Assembly: GCF_900188105.1 (NCBI RefSeq)
Contig: NZ_FZNP01000005.1
Location: 186,001-250,000, forward strand
Direction: 5' to 3'
Length of the DNA stretch: 64,000 nt
From: Actinomadura mexicana
GTDB lineage: Bacteria > Actinomycetota > Actinomycetes > Streptosporangiales > Streptosporangiaceae
Shown here: in pieces, positions 8,984 to 19,390 of the stretch
Numbering within the stretch: the first letter of the stretch is position 1
Layout: the number at the start of each line of letters is the position of its first letter
The notes under the pieces: model-generated
Databases searched by the model: none
Seen by the model: only the letters and a program-made list of their open reading frames with translations
What the model was told of the DNA's origin: nothing
Made by a program: the position numbers and the translations under genes

Positions 8984-10074
8984 CGGGCGGCGCCCGCGGA
9001 CCGGACCACTTCGTAGACCATCTGGGCGAGCGCGACGTCGGCGTCGCGGCGGCCCATCCGGCCGGCGGCCTCCGACATGTGCGCGACGCGGGCCGGGTCG
9101 GCCAGCACCGGCAGCAGGTGCCGGGCGATCCAGTCCGGCGACAGCTCGGCGTTGTCGACCAGCATGCCGCCGCCCGCCGCGACGATCGGCTCGGCGTTCA
9201 GCCGCTGCTCGCCGTTGCCGATCGGGAGCGGGACGTACACCGCCGGCAGCGCGACCGCGGCCAGCTCGGCGCAGGTCATCGCGCCCGCGCGGCACATCGC
9301 CATGTCGGCGGCGGCGTAGGCGAGGTCCATCCGGTCGCAGTAGGGGATCGTGACGTACTGCGGGCCGCCGGCCGCGGGCTCGGGCTCCTCGGTGTTCTTC
9401 GGCCCGACGATGTGCAGCACCTGGATGCCCGCCTGCCGGAAGTACGGCGCGGAGGCCACGGCGGCCTGGTTCAGCGAGCGGGCGCCCTGCGAGCCGCCGA
9501 AGATCAGCAGGGTGGGCAGGTCGGGGAGCAGCCCGAAGTAGGAGCGGGCCTTGTCGCCCATCGCGAGCCGGTCCAGCGTCGCGATCTCGCGGCGCAGCGG
9601 GATCCCGACGAACCGGGCGTTCGGCAGGGGCGAGTCGGCGTGCGAGACCGCGACGTGCTCGGTGAACCGGGCGCCGAGCTTGTTGGCCAGGCCGGGCTTG
9701 GGGTTGGCCTCGTGCACGATGATCGGCACCTTGCGCTTGCGCGCCGCGAGGTAGCCCGGGGTGGCGACGTAGCCGCCGAAGCCGACCAGGATGTCGGCCT
9801 GGGCCTGGTCGAGGACGGAGGCGGCCGCGTTGATCGCCCCGCGCAGCCGGCCGGGCACCGACAGCAGCTGCGGGGTGAGCGTGCGCGGCAGCGGCACCGG
9901 CGGGATCAGGGCGAGCTCGTAGCCCCGCTGCGGGACGAGACGGGTCTCCAGGCCCCGCTCGGTCCCGAGGCAGACGACCCCCGTGTTCGGGTCGTTGCGG
10001 CGCAGCGCGTCGGCGAGCGCCAGGGCGGGCTCGATGTGTCCGGCGGTGCCGCCGCCGGCCAGGACAACCCTCAT
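8980..10074 (-). CDS. murG: UDP-GlcNAc:lipid I N-acetylglucosaminyltransferase
   Basis: MurG transfers GlcNAc to lipid I on the inner face of the membrane, making lipid II. The 364-residue product has the donor/acceptor loop VVLAGGGTAGHIEPALALADAL, GFGGYVATPGYLAA, and FGGSQGARSLNQA, all hallmark glycine-rich motifs of this GT28 enzyme. The frame also has a TTG four codons upstream that directly abuts an AGGAG; the ATG at 10074 has better spacing to that site. It overlaps murC by four bases. Confidence 0.96.
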   Translation of the reverse strand: MRVVLAGGGTAGHIEPALALADALRRNDPNTGVVCLGTERGLETRLVPQRGYELALIPPVPLPRTLTPQLLSVPGRLRGAINAAASVLDQAQADILVGFGGYVATPGYLAARKRKVPIIVHEANPKPGLANKLGARFTEHVAVSHADSPLPNARFVGIPLRREIATLDRLAMGDKARSYFGLLPDLPTLLIFGGSQGARSLNQAAVASAPYFRQAGIQVLHIVGPKNTEEPEPAAGGPQYVTIPYCDRMDLAYAAADMAMCRAGAMTCAELAAVALPAVYVPLPIGNGEQRLNAEPIVAAGGGMLVDNAELSPDWIARHLLPVLADPARVAHMSEAAGRMGRRDADVALAQMVYEVVRSAGAAR

Positions 10075-10113
10075 GTCCGTTGACAACTCCTCAGCGTGGT
10101 TCGAAGGGGGGAT

Positions 10114-11370
10114 TCAACGCCGTGCCAGACCCAGCCAGCTTAGAGCCCTCACGACCGGTCCGGGACCCCGTGCGGAGAGTGCCTGCCGCGCGCCGGGCTC
10201 GCGCTTGGCGAACGCGAGCAGCATGCCGAGCGCGAACAGGGTCGGGATGAGCGCCGAGCCCCCGTAGGAGACCAGCGGGAGGGGGATCCCCGTGATGGGC
10301 AGGACGCCGATGACCGCGCCGATGTTCACGATCGCCTGGACCACCAGCCAGGCCGTGGCCCCCGCGGCGGCGAGCCGGGTGAACGGGTCCTTCACGCGCC
10401 TGGCGATGCGCAGGCCCGCGTAGGTGAGCAGGCCGAACAGGCCGAGCACGACGAGCGTCCCGACGAGCCCGAACTCCTCCCCCACGATCGCGAAGATGAA
10501 GTCGGTCTCGGCGTGCGGCAGGTAGTCCCACTTGGCGCGGCCCTCGCCGAGGCCCGTCCCGAACAGGCCGCCCGAGGCGACCGCGAACAGCCCCTGCGTG
10601 CCCTGGTAGTTGGTGGTGAGCTGGTTGCCGGACGGGTCGAGGAACCCGGTGAGGCGCTGCATCCGGTAGGGCTCGACGACGATCAGGATCGACACGAGCA
10701 GGCACACGAGCCCCGCGATGCCGACGAACAGCCGGCCCGGGGCGCCGACGACCCACAGCAGCGCCAGGAAGATCGTGAGGAGCACCAGCGTGGTCCCGAG
10801 GTCGCTGCCCAGCATCACCAGCAGGACGAGCACCCCGGCGCCCGGCATCAGCGGCACCAGCAGCGGCCGCCACTCGGTGAGCTGGCCGAGCCGGTCCTTG
10901 CGGGCCAGCAGGTCGGCGCCCCACAGCACGAGGGCGAGCTTGGCCAGTTCGGACGGCTGGATCTGCACCGGGCCGAGGTCGACCCAGCGGGTCGCGCCGC
11001 CCGCGCTGCGCCCGAGCCCGGGGACCAGCACCAGCGCCAGGGCGACCACCGACAGCAGCAGCAGCGGGTAGGCGAGCGCGCGGAACGTCTTCACCGGCAG
11101 CCGGGACGCCAGCCACATCCCGGGCAGCCCGATCGCGACCCACATGGCCTGCTTCTGGAACAGCGTGTACGCCGAGCCCGTCGCCTGGAGCTGCTTCACG
11201 CTGGAGGCCGACAGCACCATCGTCAGGCCGAGTGCGAGCAGCATCACCGAGCAGCCCAGCACCAGGTAGTAGGAGGTGAGGGGGCGGTCGAGCAGCCCGA
11301 CGGCGGCGACCACCTGCTCCCGTGGCCCCGGACGCCGGGCGGCGCCGTCCTCCCCGGCCGCGGTGGTCAT
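10114..11370 (-). CDS. ftsW: FtsW, SEDS-family septal glycan polymerase
   Basis: This 418-residue polytopic membrane protein of the SEDS family has about ten hydrophobic segments. Signature stretches include VQIQPSELAKLALVLW, the loop Asp region GSDLGTTLVL, AETDFIFAIVGEEFGLVG and the C-terminal GIPLPLVSYGGSALI. SEDS proteins polymerise lipid II together with a class B PBP, here FtsI from the same cluster. The ATG at 11370 starts two bases after the murD TAA stop. A short Arg-rich cytoplasmic tail closes the protein. Confidence 0.96.
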   Translation of the reverse strand: MTTAAGEDGAARRPGPREQVVAAVGLLDRPLTSYYLVLGCSVMLLALGLTMVLSASSVKQLQATGSAYTLFQKQAMWVAIGLPGMWLASRLPVKTFRALAYPLLLLSVVALALVLVPGLGRSAGGATRWVDLGPVQIQPSELAKLALVLWGADLLARKDRLGQLTEWRPLLVPLMPGAGVLVLLVMLGSDLGTTLVLLTIFLALLWVVGAPGRLFVGIAGLVCLLVSILIVVEPYRMQRLTGFLDPSGNQLTTNYQGTQGLFAVASGGLFGTGLGEGRAKWDYLPHAETDFIFAIVGEEFGLVGTLVVLGLFGLLTYAGLRIARRVKDPFTRLAAAGATAWLVVQAIVNIGAVIGVLPITGIPLPLVSYGGSALIPTLFALGMLLAFAKREPGARQALSARGPGPVVRALSWLGLARR

Positions 11371-11372
11371 CG

Positions 11373-12791
11373 TTACCGGGCGTCCCGGGAGAGGCGCCCG
11401 ACCGCCGCGATGAAGGCGTCCCCGCGGGCCGGGTAGTTGGCGAACATGTCGAAGGAGGCCCCGACGGGCGCGAGCAGCACGGTGTCGCCGGGCCGGGCGA
11501 GGCCGGCGGCGTGGGCGACGACGCGGTCCATGGCCCCAGTGTCGGTGTCGGGCACGTCCACCACGGGGACATCCGGGGCGTGTCGCGCGAGTGCCTCGGC
11601 GATCCGGTGCCGGTCCCGTCCCATCAGCACGGCGCCGCGCAGCCGCCCGGCGCACGAGCGCACCAGGTCGTCGACGTCCAGGCCCTTCAGGAGGCCGCCG
11701 GCGATCCACACGACGCTGTCGTAGGCGGCGAGGGACGCGGCGGCGGCGTGCGGTTGCGTCGCCTTGGAGTCGTTGACGTAGGCGACGCCCGCGATGTCGG
11801 CGACGTGCTGGATGCGGTGCGGGTCGGGGACGAACGCCCGCAGTCCCTCGCGGACGGCCTCGGGCGGCACGCCGAACGCGCGGGCCAGCCCGGCGGCGGC
11901 GAGCGCGTTGGCGACGTTGTGCGGCGCGAACGGCCGCACGTCGCCGAGCGCGGCCAGTTCGGCGGCCTGGCTCGCGGGGTCGTCGGTGAAGGCCCGGTCG
12001 ACCAGCAGCTCCTCCACGACGCCGAGCTCCCCGGGGCGCGGCACCCGGAGGGTGAAGCCGATCCGCCGGGACACGCCCTCGGCGCGTTCGGCGAGCGCCG
12101 CGGAGGTGTCGTCGTCGGCGTTGTAGACGGCGACGCAGCCCGGGGCGAAGATCTTCGCCTTGGCGCCGACGTAGGCGTCCATCGAGCCGTGCCAGTCGAG
12201 GTGGTCGGGCGCGACGTTCAGCACCGCGGCCGCGTAGGGGGCGAGCGAGCGGGACCAGTGCAGCTGGTAGCTCGACAGCTCCACCGCCAGCACGTCGTAG
12301 GGCTCGCCGACGGCCTCCGCTATGGGCGTTCCGACGTTTCCGACGGCGAGGGCCTTGCGGCCGGCGGCGGTGAGCATGCAGGCCAGCATCCGCACGACGG
12401 TGGTCTTGCCGTCCGTCCCGGTGACCGCCAGCCAGGGCGCCGCGCCCTCGGGGCGGAGCCGCCACGCCAGCTCCACCTCACCGATGATCTCGATTCCGGC
12501 CGCGGCGGCCGCGGCGAGCAGCGGCGCGTCCGGCCGCCAGCCCGGCGAGGTCACGACGAGGCCGGTGCCCGCCGGGAGGGACTCGCCGTCGCCGAGCCGG
12601 ACCGCGACCCCGCGGGCCTCCAGCTCGGCGGCGTGCCCGCGCTGCTCCCCGCCGTCGCGGGCGTCCACGATGGTGACGCGGGCGCCGCGCGCGGCCAGGA
12701 CGCGGGCCGCGGCGCGGCCGGACACGCCGAGCCCGGCCACGCACACGCTCAGGCCGTCCCAGGAACGGCCCTCCCAGGGGCGCTCACTCAC
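11373..12791 (-). CDS. murD: UDP-N-acetylmuramoylalanine--D-glutamate ligase
   Basis: MurD adds D-glutamate to UDP-MurNAc-L-Ala. The 472-residue product has the N-terminal nucleotide fold ([20 protein letters not shown]), the ATP loop [14 protein letters not shown], the ELSSYQL motif typical of MurD, and [11 protein letters not shown] in the C-terminal domain. The GTG at 12791 overlaps the mraY stop (GTGA); an ATG five codons upstream, inside mraY, is a possible alternative. Confidence 0.95.
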   Translation of the reverse strand: MSERPWEGRSWDGLSVCVAGLGVSGRAAARVLAARGARVTIVDARDGGEQRGHAAELEARGVAVRLGDGESLPAGTGLVVTSPGWRPDAPLLAAAAAAGIEIIGEVELAWRLRPEGAAPWLAVTGTDGKTTVVRMLACMLTAAGRKALAVGNVGTPIAEAVGEPYDVLAVELSSYQLHWSRSLAPYAAAVLNVAPDHLDWHGSMDAYVGAKAKIFAPGCVAVYNADDDTSAALAERAEGVSRRIGFTLRVPRPGELGVVEELLVDRAFTDDPASQAAELAALGDVRPFAPHNVANALAAAGLARAFGVPPEAVREGLRAFVPDPHRIQHVADIAGVAYVNDSKATQPHAAAASLAAYDSVVWIAGGLLKGLDVDDLVRSCAGRLRGAVLMGRDRHRIAEALARHAPDVPVVDVPDTDTGAMDRVVAHAAGLARPGDTVLLAPVGASFDMFANYPARGDAFIAAVGRLSRDAR

Positions 12792-13846
12792 TTCTTCGGC
12801 ATCCATTCCAGGTAGAACAGGCCGATGCCGATCGCCACGAAAAGGGCGGACATCAGCCAGAAGCGCACGACGATGGTGGTCTCCGCCCAGCCCGACAGCT
12901 CGAAGTGGTGCTGCAGCGGCGCCATCTTGAACACGCGTTTCCCGGTCATCTTGAACCCGCCGACCTGGATGATCACCGACAGCGTGATCATGACGATCAG
13001 CCCGCACAGGATGGCGAGCAGGAACTGGGTGCGGGTGAGGATCGCCAGGCCGACCAGCACGCCGCCGAGGGCCAGCGAGCCGGTGTCGCCCATGAAGATC
13101 TTCGCGGGCGGGGCGTTCCACCACAGGAACCCGAACACGCCGCCGAGCACGGCCGCGGCGACCACCGCGAGGTCGAGGGGGTCGCGGACGCTGTAGCAGT
13201 TGGGGGCGAGGGCGGCGGCGCAGCTGTTGCGCAGCTGCCAGTTGCCGATGATGACGTAGGCGGCCAGCACCATGCCGGCCGGGCCCGCCGCGAGACCGTC
13301 CAGCCCGTCGGTGAGGTTCACGCCGTTGGACATGGCCGCGATGAGCAGCAGGGCCCACACCACGAACAGGTACGGGCCGATCGAGGGGCCGAAGTCGCGC
13401 AGGAAGGACAGGTGGGGGTCGGCGGGGGTGACGTCGTAGCCGTTGGGGAAGTTCAGCGACCCGACCGCGAACACGACTCCGACGAGGATGATGCCGATCA
13501 TCTTGGCGCCGCTGCGCAGGCCGAGGCTGCGCTGCTTGAAGACCTTGATGTAGTCGTCCACGAACCCGACGAGGCCGAGGCCCGTCATCAGGAACAGCAC
13601 CAGGATCCCCGAGATGGTGGGGACCTCCCCGGTGAACAGGTGCGCGGCCGCGTAGCCGACGAGCGAGCCGACGATGAAGACCGTCCCGCCCATCGTGGGG
13701 GTGCCGCGCTTGTTCAGGTGGGCCTCGGGGCCCTCGTCGCGGATCATCTGGCCGTAGCCGAGCCGGTTGACGATGCGGATCCACACCGGCGTGCCGACCC
13801 CGACGAAGATCAGCGCGATCCCCGCGGCGATGATGATGTTGGTCAT
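12788..13846 (-). CDS. mraY: phospho-N-acetylmuramoyl-pentapeptide transferase
   Basis: MraY transfers the phospho-MurNAc-pentapeptide to undecaprenyl phosphate, making lipid I. The 352-residue protein has about ten membrane segments. Conserved motifs are present: [16 protein letters not shown], the catalytic Asp pair in [35 protein letters not shown] and the histidine motif [10 protein letters not shown]. The ATG overlaps the murF stop (ATGA). Confidence 0.97.
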   Translation of the reverse strand: MTNIIIAAGIALIFVGVGTPVWIRIVNRLGYGQMIRDEGPEAHLNKRGTPTMGGTVFIVGSLVGYAAAHLFTGEVPTISGILVLFLMTGLGLVGFVDDYIKVFKQRSLGLRSGAKMIGIILVGVVFAVGSLNFPNGYDVTPADPHLSFLRDFGPSIGPYLFVVWALLLIAAMSNGVNLTDGLDGLAAGPAGMVLAAYVIIGNWQLRNSCAAALAPNCYSVRDPLDLAVVAAAVLGGVFGFLWWNAPPAKIFMGDTGSLALGGVLVGLAILTRTQFLLAILCGLIVMITLSVIIQVGGFKMTGKRVFKMAPLQHHFELSGWAETTIVVRFWLMSALFVAIGIGLFYLEWMPKK

Positions 13847-15285
13847 CGGCCGTCCTCCGCGAGGATCGCCTCGGCCACCCGTTCCAGGCCGGCCACGCGG
13901 GAGCCCTTCACCAGCACGACGTCCCGCGGCGCCAGCCGCTCCCTGAGCACGGTCACCGCCGCGCCGACGTCATCCACCTGTACGCACTCTCCCGTCCATG
14001 ACGCCACCTGCCCGGCCCCTTCGGCCATCGCCGCCGCGTTCGCACCGACCACCACGAACCCGGCGATCCCACTGCGCGCGACATGCTGCCCGATCCTGGC
14101 ATGTTCCGCCATGGACGAGTCACCTAGTTCGGCCATCTCGCCCAGCACCGCGTAGGCGCGCCGGCCGCGGGCCAGGTGGACGAGCACGTCGATCGCGGCG
14201 CGGGTCGAGTCGGGGTTGGCGTTGTAGGCGTCGTTCACCACGGTCACCCCGTCGGCCCGCTCGGTGACCTCCATCCGCCACCGGCTGACCGGCACGGCCG
14301 CCGAGAGCGCCTCGGCGATCGCCCCGGTCGCGAGCCCCGCCGCGCGCGCGGCGGCGGCCGCGGCCAGCGCGTTCGGGACGGCGTGCGAGCCGTGCAGGCG
14401 CAGCGCGACCGGCGCGGCGCCCTCCGGCGTGACCAGGGTGAAGCGCGCCCGGCCCTGCTCGTCGAGGGTCTCGTCCGCGGCGCGGACCGCGGCTCCCGGC
14501 GAGCGGCCGAACGTGACGACCTCGCCCTGCGTCCGGGACGCCATCGCGCTGACCAGCGGGTCGTCGGCGTTGAGGACGGCGGTGCCGCCCGGCGGGACCG
14601 CCTCCACCATCTCGCCCTTGGCCAGGGCGATGTTCTCCCGGCCGCCGAACTCCCCGACGTGCGCGGTGCCGACGTTCAGCACGACGCCGACGTCCGGGCG
14701 CGCGATCCCGGTCAGGTAGGCGATGTGGCCGATGCCGCGGGCTCCCATCTCCAGCACGAGGTGCCGGGTCGCGGCGTCGGCGCGCAGCACGGTGAGCGGC
14801 AGCCCGATCTCGTTGTTGAACGAGCCCGGGGGGTGGACCGTCGGGCCCGCGCCGCTCAGGACCTGCCCGATGAGGTCCTTGGTGGAGGTCTTGCCGGCCG
14901 AGCCGGTGACCGCGACGACCGTCACGTCCGGCAGCCGCTCCAGAACGGCCCTGGCGAGCCGTCCGAGCGCCTCCTGGACGTCGTCGACGACCACGCACGG
15001 CCCGTCCACCGGGTGCTGCGCGAGCACGCCCGCCGCCCCGGCCGCGAGGGCCCCGGCCGCGAAGGCGTGCCCGTCCACCCGCTCGCCCTTCAGCGCCGCG
15101 AACAGCGCCCCGGGCTCCACCGCACGGGAGTCGATCACCACGGGCCCGGTCACCACGGGGTCTTCCACCACGGGGTCGTCCACCACGGGGTCGTCCGTTA
15201 CCGGGCCGTCCGCCACCGGGTCCGGCGGCCCGTGCCGGATCCCTCCCGTGATCTCCGCGATCGTCGACAGCGGAAGTGGGATCAC
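13843..15285 (-). CDS. murF: UDP-MurNAc-tripeptide--D-alanyl-D-alanine ligase
   Basis: MurF joins D-Ala-D-Ala to the UDP-MurNAc-tripeptide. The 480-residue product carries the P-loop [15 protein letters not shown], the [13 protein letters not shown] motif, [11 protein letters not shown] and [14 protein letters not shown]. An unusual insert of repeated Asp-Pro-Val-Val units (about residues 20-45, encoded by 15-bp repeats at 15136-15225) sits between the N-terminal IAEITGG and IDSRAV strands. The GTG at 15285 overlaps the murE stop. Much longer open frames through this region are artefacts of high GC. Confidence 0.95.
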   Translation of the reverse strand: MIPLPLSTIAEITGGIRHGPPDPVADGPVTDDPVVDDPVVEDPVVTGPVVIDSRAVEPGALFAALKGERVDGHAFAAGALAAGAAGVLAQHPVDGPCVVVDDVQEALGRLARAVLERLPDVTVVAVTGSAGKTSTKDLIGQVLSGAGPTVHPPGSFNNEIGLPLTVLRADAATRHLVLEMGARGIGHIAYLTGIARPDVGVVLNVGTAHVGEFGGRENIALAKGEMVEAVPPGGTAVLNADDPLVSAMASRTQGEVVTFGRSPGAAVRAADETLDEQGRARFTLVTPEGAAPVALRLHGSHAVPNALAAAAAARAAGLATGAIAEALSAAVPVSRWRMEVTERADGVTVVNDAYNANPDSTRAAIDVLVHLARGRRAYAVLGEMAELGDSSMAEHARIGQHVARSGIAGFVVVGANAAAMAEGAGQVASWTGECVQVDDVGAAVTVLRERLAPRDVVLVKGSRVAGLERVAEAILAEDGR

Positions 15286-16856
15286 GCCTGCGTCCCGTCC
15301 CCTCTTGTCCCTTGTCCATGGCGCCGGAGCGCGTCCGCACGGCGCCGGAGCGCGGCGCGCACGACCTCCCGGTCGTCGAACGGATGTACCTCGCCCGCCA
15401 CGTTCTGGCCCTGCTCGTGCCCCTTGCCCGCGACGACGACGACGTCCCCGCGGCGGGCGCGGCCGACGGCCAGGTCGATCGCGGCGGCGCGGTCGGGCTC
15501 GACGACGATGTGCGCGCGCTCCGGCTGCGGCACCTTGAGCCCGCCCTCGACCATAGCGGCAAGGATGGCCAGTGGATCTTCCGACCTCGGGTTGTCGTTG
15601 GTGAGGTACGCCATGTCGGCCAGCCGCGCGGCGGCCTCGCCCATGAGCGGCCGCTTGCCGCGGTCGCGGTCGCCGCCGCAGCCGATCACCACCGCGAGGT
15701 CGCCCTCGGTGACGGGCCGCAGCGCGTTCAGGACGGCCTCGACCGCGCCCGGCTTGTGCGAGTAGTCGACGAGGGTCACGAAGTCCTGCCCCTCGTCGAC
15801 CCGCTCCAGCCGCCCGGGGACGCCCGGCAGCGACGCCACCCCCCGGACCGCCGCCTGCAGCGGGATGCCCGCCTCCACCAGCGCGACGATCGCGGCCAGG
15901 GCGTTGGCGACGTTGAACGGCCCGGCGAGGCGGACCTCGCCGTCGGCCTCGATGCCGAGGGGCCCGACGACGCGGAACACGCTGCCGTCGGCGCCGACGC
16001 GCACGTCCTCGGCCCGCCAGTCGGCCGCCGGGTCCCCGGTCGGGGAGAACGTCGTCGCCGGCACCGTGGCGATCTCCAGCAGTTCGCGGCCGTAGTGGTC
16101 GTCGAGGTTGATCACGCCGACCCGCGAGTACTCGGGCGTGAACAGCCGCGCCTTCGCGAGGAAGTAGTCCTGCATGGTCGGGTGGTAGTCGAGGTGGTCC
16201 TGGGACAGGTTCGTGAACACCGCGACCTCGTAGCGGGCGCCGCCGACCCGGCCCTGCACGAGCGCGTGGCTGGACACCTCCATCGCGGCGGCGCCGACGC
16301 CGCGCTCGCGCATGATCGCCAGCAGCGCGTGCAGGTCGGTCGCCTCCGGCGTGGTGAGCGCGCTCGGCACCCGGTCGCCGCCCACCCGGATCTCGACGCC
16401 GCCGACCAGGCCGGTCTCGATCCCGGCGGCGCGCAGGCCCGCCTCCAGCAGGAACACCGTGGTGGTCTTGCCACTCGTGCCGGTCACGCCGATGAGGGTG
16501 ATGTCGCGGCCGGGCTCGCCGTACACCCACGACGCCGCGTCGCCGAGCCGCGCCCGGACGTCCGTCGTCACCAGGACGGGAAGGCCGCTCGCCGCGGCCC
16601 GGTCGTATCCCTCGGCGTCGGTGAGGATCGCCACGGCGCCGGCCTCCGCCGCCTGGGCGGAGAACTGGGCGCCGTGCGCGCGGGCGCCGGGCAGCGCCGC
16701 GTAGATGTCGCCGGGCAGCACGGCGCGCGAGTCGTGAGTGATCCCCGTGGCGGACACCGCGTCCCATGCGCTCCGCCCGTCCTGCCCGTCCTGTCCGTTT
16801 CCGAGAAGCGCCGCGAGTCCGCTCAGCGGACGAGCCGGGTTGGTGGTGGGACGCAT
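15282..16856 (-). CDS. murE: UDP-MurNAc-L-Ala-D-Glu:meso-diaminopimelate ligase
   Basis: MurE adds the third stem residue. The 524-residue product has ITHDSRAVLPGDIYAALPG, the ATP loop VTGTSGKTTTVFLL and the DNPR motif in LTNDNPRSEDP, which in this family reads out meso-diaminopimelate rather than lysine. That predicts a type III actinomycete wall. The frame runs up to a GTG at 16913, but the ATG at 16856 has a weak GAAAG site and fits the family better. The gene lies 81 bases after ftsI. Confidence 0.95.
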   Translation of the reverse strand: MRPTTNPARPLSGLAALLGNGQDGQDGRSAWDAVSATGITHDSRAVLPGDIYAALPGARAHGAQFSAQAAEAGAVAILTDAEGYDRAAASGLPVLVTTDVRARLGDAASWVYGEPGRDITLIGVTGTSGKTTTVFLLEAGLRAAGIETGLVGGVEIRVGGDRVPSALTTPEATDLHALLAIMRERGVGAAAMEVSSHALVQGRVGGARYEVAVFTNLSQDHLDYHPTMQDYFLAKARLFTPEYSRVGVINLDDHYGRELLEIATVPATTFSPTGDPAADWRAEDVRVGADGSVFRVVGPLGIEADGEVRLAGPFNVANALAAIVALVEAGIPLQAAVRGVASLPGVPGRLERVDEGQDFVTLVDYSHKPGAVEAVLNALRPVTEGDLAVVIGCGGDRDRGKRPLMGEAAARLADMAYLTNDNPRSEDPLAILAAMVEGGLKVPQPERAHIVVEPDRAAAIDLAVGRARRGDVVVVAGKGHEQGQNVAGEVHPFDDREVVRAALRRRADALRRHGQGTRGDGTQA

Positions 16857-16937
16857 GGCGTTTCTTTCGTTGCGGACGGTACGGGACTGGTGGGACACGG
16901 GTGGCGGACTCACAGGCGAGGAGGGTACTCGCTGCGC

Positions 16938-19253
16938 TCAGTCGCGGGCGCGGATCTCGATGATCGGCGGTCTGCTCCCCGTCGGCGGGATCTTCTCGGA
17001 CTGAAGCGCGAAGCTCATCACGTCCTTGAAGACCGGTGCCGCCGCATCGCCACCATAGTGGCTCCCGCGCTTCGGATCCTGCAGGACGACCTGCACCACT
17101 AGGCGCGGGTCGTCCGCGGGCGCGAAACCGGCGAACGAGGCGGTGTAGCCGCCGCCGTCGTAGCAGCCGCAGCGCGGGTTGACGATCTGGGCGGTGCCGG
17201 TCTTGCCCGCGACGCGGTACCCCTTGATCTGGGCCTTCGGGGCGGTGCCCTCCTTCGTCGTGACGCCCTCCAGCATGTCGCTGATCTGCCGGGCCGTCTT
17301 CGCGCTGATGACCTGTTCGCGCTCCGGCGCGGGCGCCGGGGTGAACCTGTCGTGCTCCCCGACGGTGCCCGCGACCAGGTTCGGCGCGACGCGGACGCCG
17401 CCGTTGGCGATCGTGGAGTACACGCTCGCCATCTGCACCGCGTTCACCGAGACCGTCTGCCCGAACGCGATCGGGAACCGGTCGGTGCCCGACCACTTGG
17501 CCGGCGGCTCCAGGAGGCCCGCCGTCTCCCCGGGCAGCGGCAGGCCGGTCCGCCGGCCGAACCCGAAGTCCCGCAGCGTCTGGTAGAGCCGCTGCTGGCC
17601 GATGCTCTCGCTGGCCATGATCGTGCCGACGTTGCTCGACTTGGCGAGCACGCCGGCGAACGTGAGCCGCTCGGGCGGGTGGGGGTGGGAGTCGTGGAAC
17701 ACCACGTCGTACTTCTTGATCTTGTCGGGGACGGTGTAGGGCGTCTGCGGGGTGACGCCGCCGTGCTCCATGACGGCCGCGGCGGTGACGACCTTGCCGG
17801 TGCTGCCCGGCTCGTAGGCGTGCTGTACCAGGGGGCTGCCCCAGCGGGACCGGTCGGAGTCGGCGTAGTCGTTCGGGTCGAACCCCGGGGCGGAGGCCAT
17901 CGCGAGGAGCCGGCCGGTGCGCGGATCCATGACGATCACCGTGCCGCTCTTGGCCCTGCTCGCCCTGACCTGCTGCTCGATCGCCTGCTGCGCCTTGAAC
18001 TGCAGGTCGCGCTGCAGCGTCAGGCGGACCCCGCGGCCGGGCACCGACGGGCGCTTCTGGTCCTCGCCCATGGGGATGTGCTGGCCCTCGGGGCTGATCT
18101 CGACCCGCTGCCAGCCCTCCTTGCCGGCGAGCACGCCGTTCAGCGAACTCTCCAGGCCGGCGGCCCCGCTCCCCGTGTCGTTCACGAAACCTATGACGCT
18201 CGCGGCCAGCGAGTCGTTGGGATATTCCCGGCGGTATTCCGGCAAAGTACCGATGCCGAGGAAGTTCCACGAGCTGACCAGCCGCGCCTGGTCGGGGCGG
18301 ACCCCGTGCGCGAGGTACACGAACCGCGCCTGGGGCTTGCTGATCTGCCTGAGCAGCGTCGCGGGGTTCAGCCCGAGCGTCGGGGCCAGCGCGTTGACGA
18401 TCGGCTGCCGCTTGTCCGCCTTGATGAGCGAGGGGTCCGCGAAGATCGCGCGGGCCTCCACCGTCATGGCGAGCGGGTTGCCCTGCGCGTCGGTGATGTC
18501 GCCGCGGACGGCGGGCAGCCTGAGCTCCCGCATCCGCTGCAGCATCGCCTGCTCGGTGTACTGCCCCGAGTCGATCGTCTGGAGCTGGACGAGCCGCCCG
18601 GCGAACAGCGACAGCACGAAGGCGACGACGAGCAGCCCGACGTTGAGCCGCTTGAGCGGGTCGCGCCGGTGGAAGGGGACCCGGGGCCGCGGGGGGCGGC
18701 CGGGCGGCGGACGCCGTCCCGAGCCGCCGCCGGAACGCGCGGCGCGGGGGGCGGAGCCGTCCGCCTTCGGCCGCGCGCCCTGGGCGTTGCGGGCCGTGCG
18801 GCCCTCCGCGGCCGTGCCCCTTGCGGGCGCCTTCTTCCGCGCGGAGCGCTTGGTGGTCGTCGCGGCTCCGCCTGTCCGCCCGCTCGGCTTCTCCTTGCGT
18901 GCGGTGCCCTTGCCCGGGGTCTCCTTACGCACTGTCTCTTTGCGCGGAGTCTCTTTGCGCGGAGTCTCCTTGCGCGGGGTGTCCTTGCGCGGGGTCTCCT
19001 TGCGGGGGGCGGGGACCATGCCGCTGCGCGCGGGACGGCGGGCGCCGCCGCCCGTCGTGCCCGACCGTCCCGCGCCGTCCGCCCGTCCCGCGGGCGGGCG
19101 CGGCGTGCTCCCCGTCTGACGCCCGGACGCGCGCGCCGCGCCCGGGCCGCTCTTGTCGTCCCGCCCGGCCGCGCCACGGGGGCCGCGCCCGTCCGAGCCG
19201 CGTCTCGGGCCGGGGGGCGGCCCGGCGGTACCGCGTCCCGGGCCCTTCGTCAC
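16938..19253 (-). CDS. ftsI: septal class B penicillin-binding protein FtsI (PBP3)
   Basis: This transpeptidase cross-links septal peptidoglycan with FtsW. The product is 771 residues, well above the usual 550-650, because a basic, low-complexity cytoplasmic tail of about 210 residues precedes the single membrane helix (about 217-236). That tail has seven or so RKETP-type pentapeptide repeats (18910-19010). The PBP dimerisation domain follows, then the transpeptidase motifs STGK (nucleophile Ser484), SSN (539-541) and KTG (684-686). The GTG at 19253 has GGGAG about 12 bases upstream. The tail boundary is an estimate. Confidence 0.95.
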   Translation of the reverse strand: MTKGPGRGTAGPPPGPRRGSDGRGPRGAAGRDDKSGPGAARASGRQTGSTPRPPAGRADGAGRSGTTGGGARRPARSGMVPAPRKETPRKDTPRKETPRKETPRKETVRKETPGKGTARKEKPSGRTGGAATTTKRSARKKAPARGTAAEGRTARNAQGARPKADGSAPRAARSGGGSGRRPPPGRPPRPRVPFHRRDPLKRLNVGLLVVAFVLSLFAGRLVQLQTIDSGQYTEQAMLQRMRELRLPAVRGDITDAQGNPLAMTVEARAIFADPSLIKADKRQPIVNALAPTLGLNPATLLRQISKPQARFVYLAHGVRPDQARLVSSWNFLGIGTLPEYRREYPNDSLAASVIGFVNDTGSGAAGLESSLNGVLAGKEGWQRVEISPEGQHIPMGEDQKRPSVPGRGVRLTLQRDLQFKAQQAIEQQVRASRAKSGTVIVMDPRTGRLLAMASAPGFDPNDYADSDRSRWGSPLVQHAYEPGSTGKVVTAAAVMEHGGVTPQTPYTVPDKIKKYDVVFHDSHPHPPERLTFAGVLAKSSNVGTIMASESIGQQRLYQTLRDFGFGRRTGLPLPGETAGLLEPPAKWSGTDRFPIAFGQTVSVNAVQMASVYSTIANGGVRVAPNLVAGTVGEHDRFTPAPAPEREQVISAKTARQISDMLEGVTTKEGTAPKAQIKGYRVAGKTGTAQIVNPRCGCYDGGGYTASFAGFAPADDPRLVVQVVLQDPKRGSHYGGDAAAPVFKDVMSFALQSEKIPPTGSRPPIIEIRARD

Positions 19254-19276
19254 CGTGCCACCCGCTCCCCGCCGTA

Positions 19277-19390
19277 GCCGCGCCCGCTCACGGTGCCCCG
19301 TGCCCGGTCTGCGCTCCCGTGCCGTGTCGCGTGGCCGCGCCCGCTCACGGTGCCCCGTGCCCGGTCTGCGCTCCCGTGCCGTGTCGCGTG
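19277..19390. repeat. 57-bp perfect tandem duplication spanning the ftsL stop
   Basis: Positions 19277-19333 and 19334-19390 are two adjacent copies of the same 57-bp unit, and the first bases of the unit recur at 19391. The unit length is 19 codons. The ftsL stop (19345-19347) lies in the right-hand copy, so the left-hand copy forms the ftsL-ftsI intergenic spacer and repeats the end of ftsL, including a second in-frame TGA. Confidence 0.93.

Noticed and set aside
13843..18270. A 1475-codon minus-strand open frame across murF, murE and ftsI
   Set aside because: Only its last third (from 15285) is protein-like and is murF; the rest is out of frame with murE and ftsI, has extreme Arg/Gly/Pro composition and is an effect of high GC.
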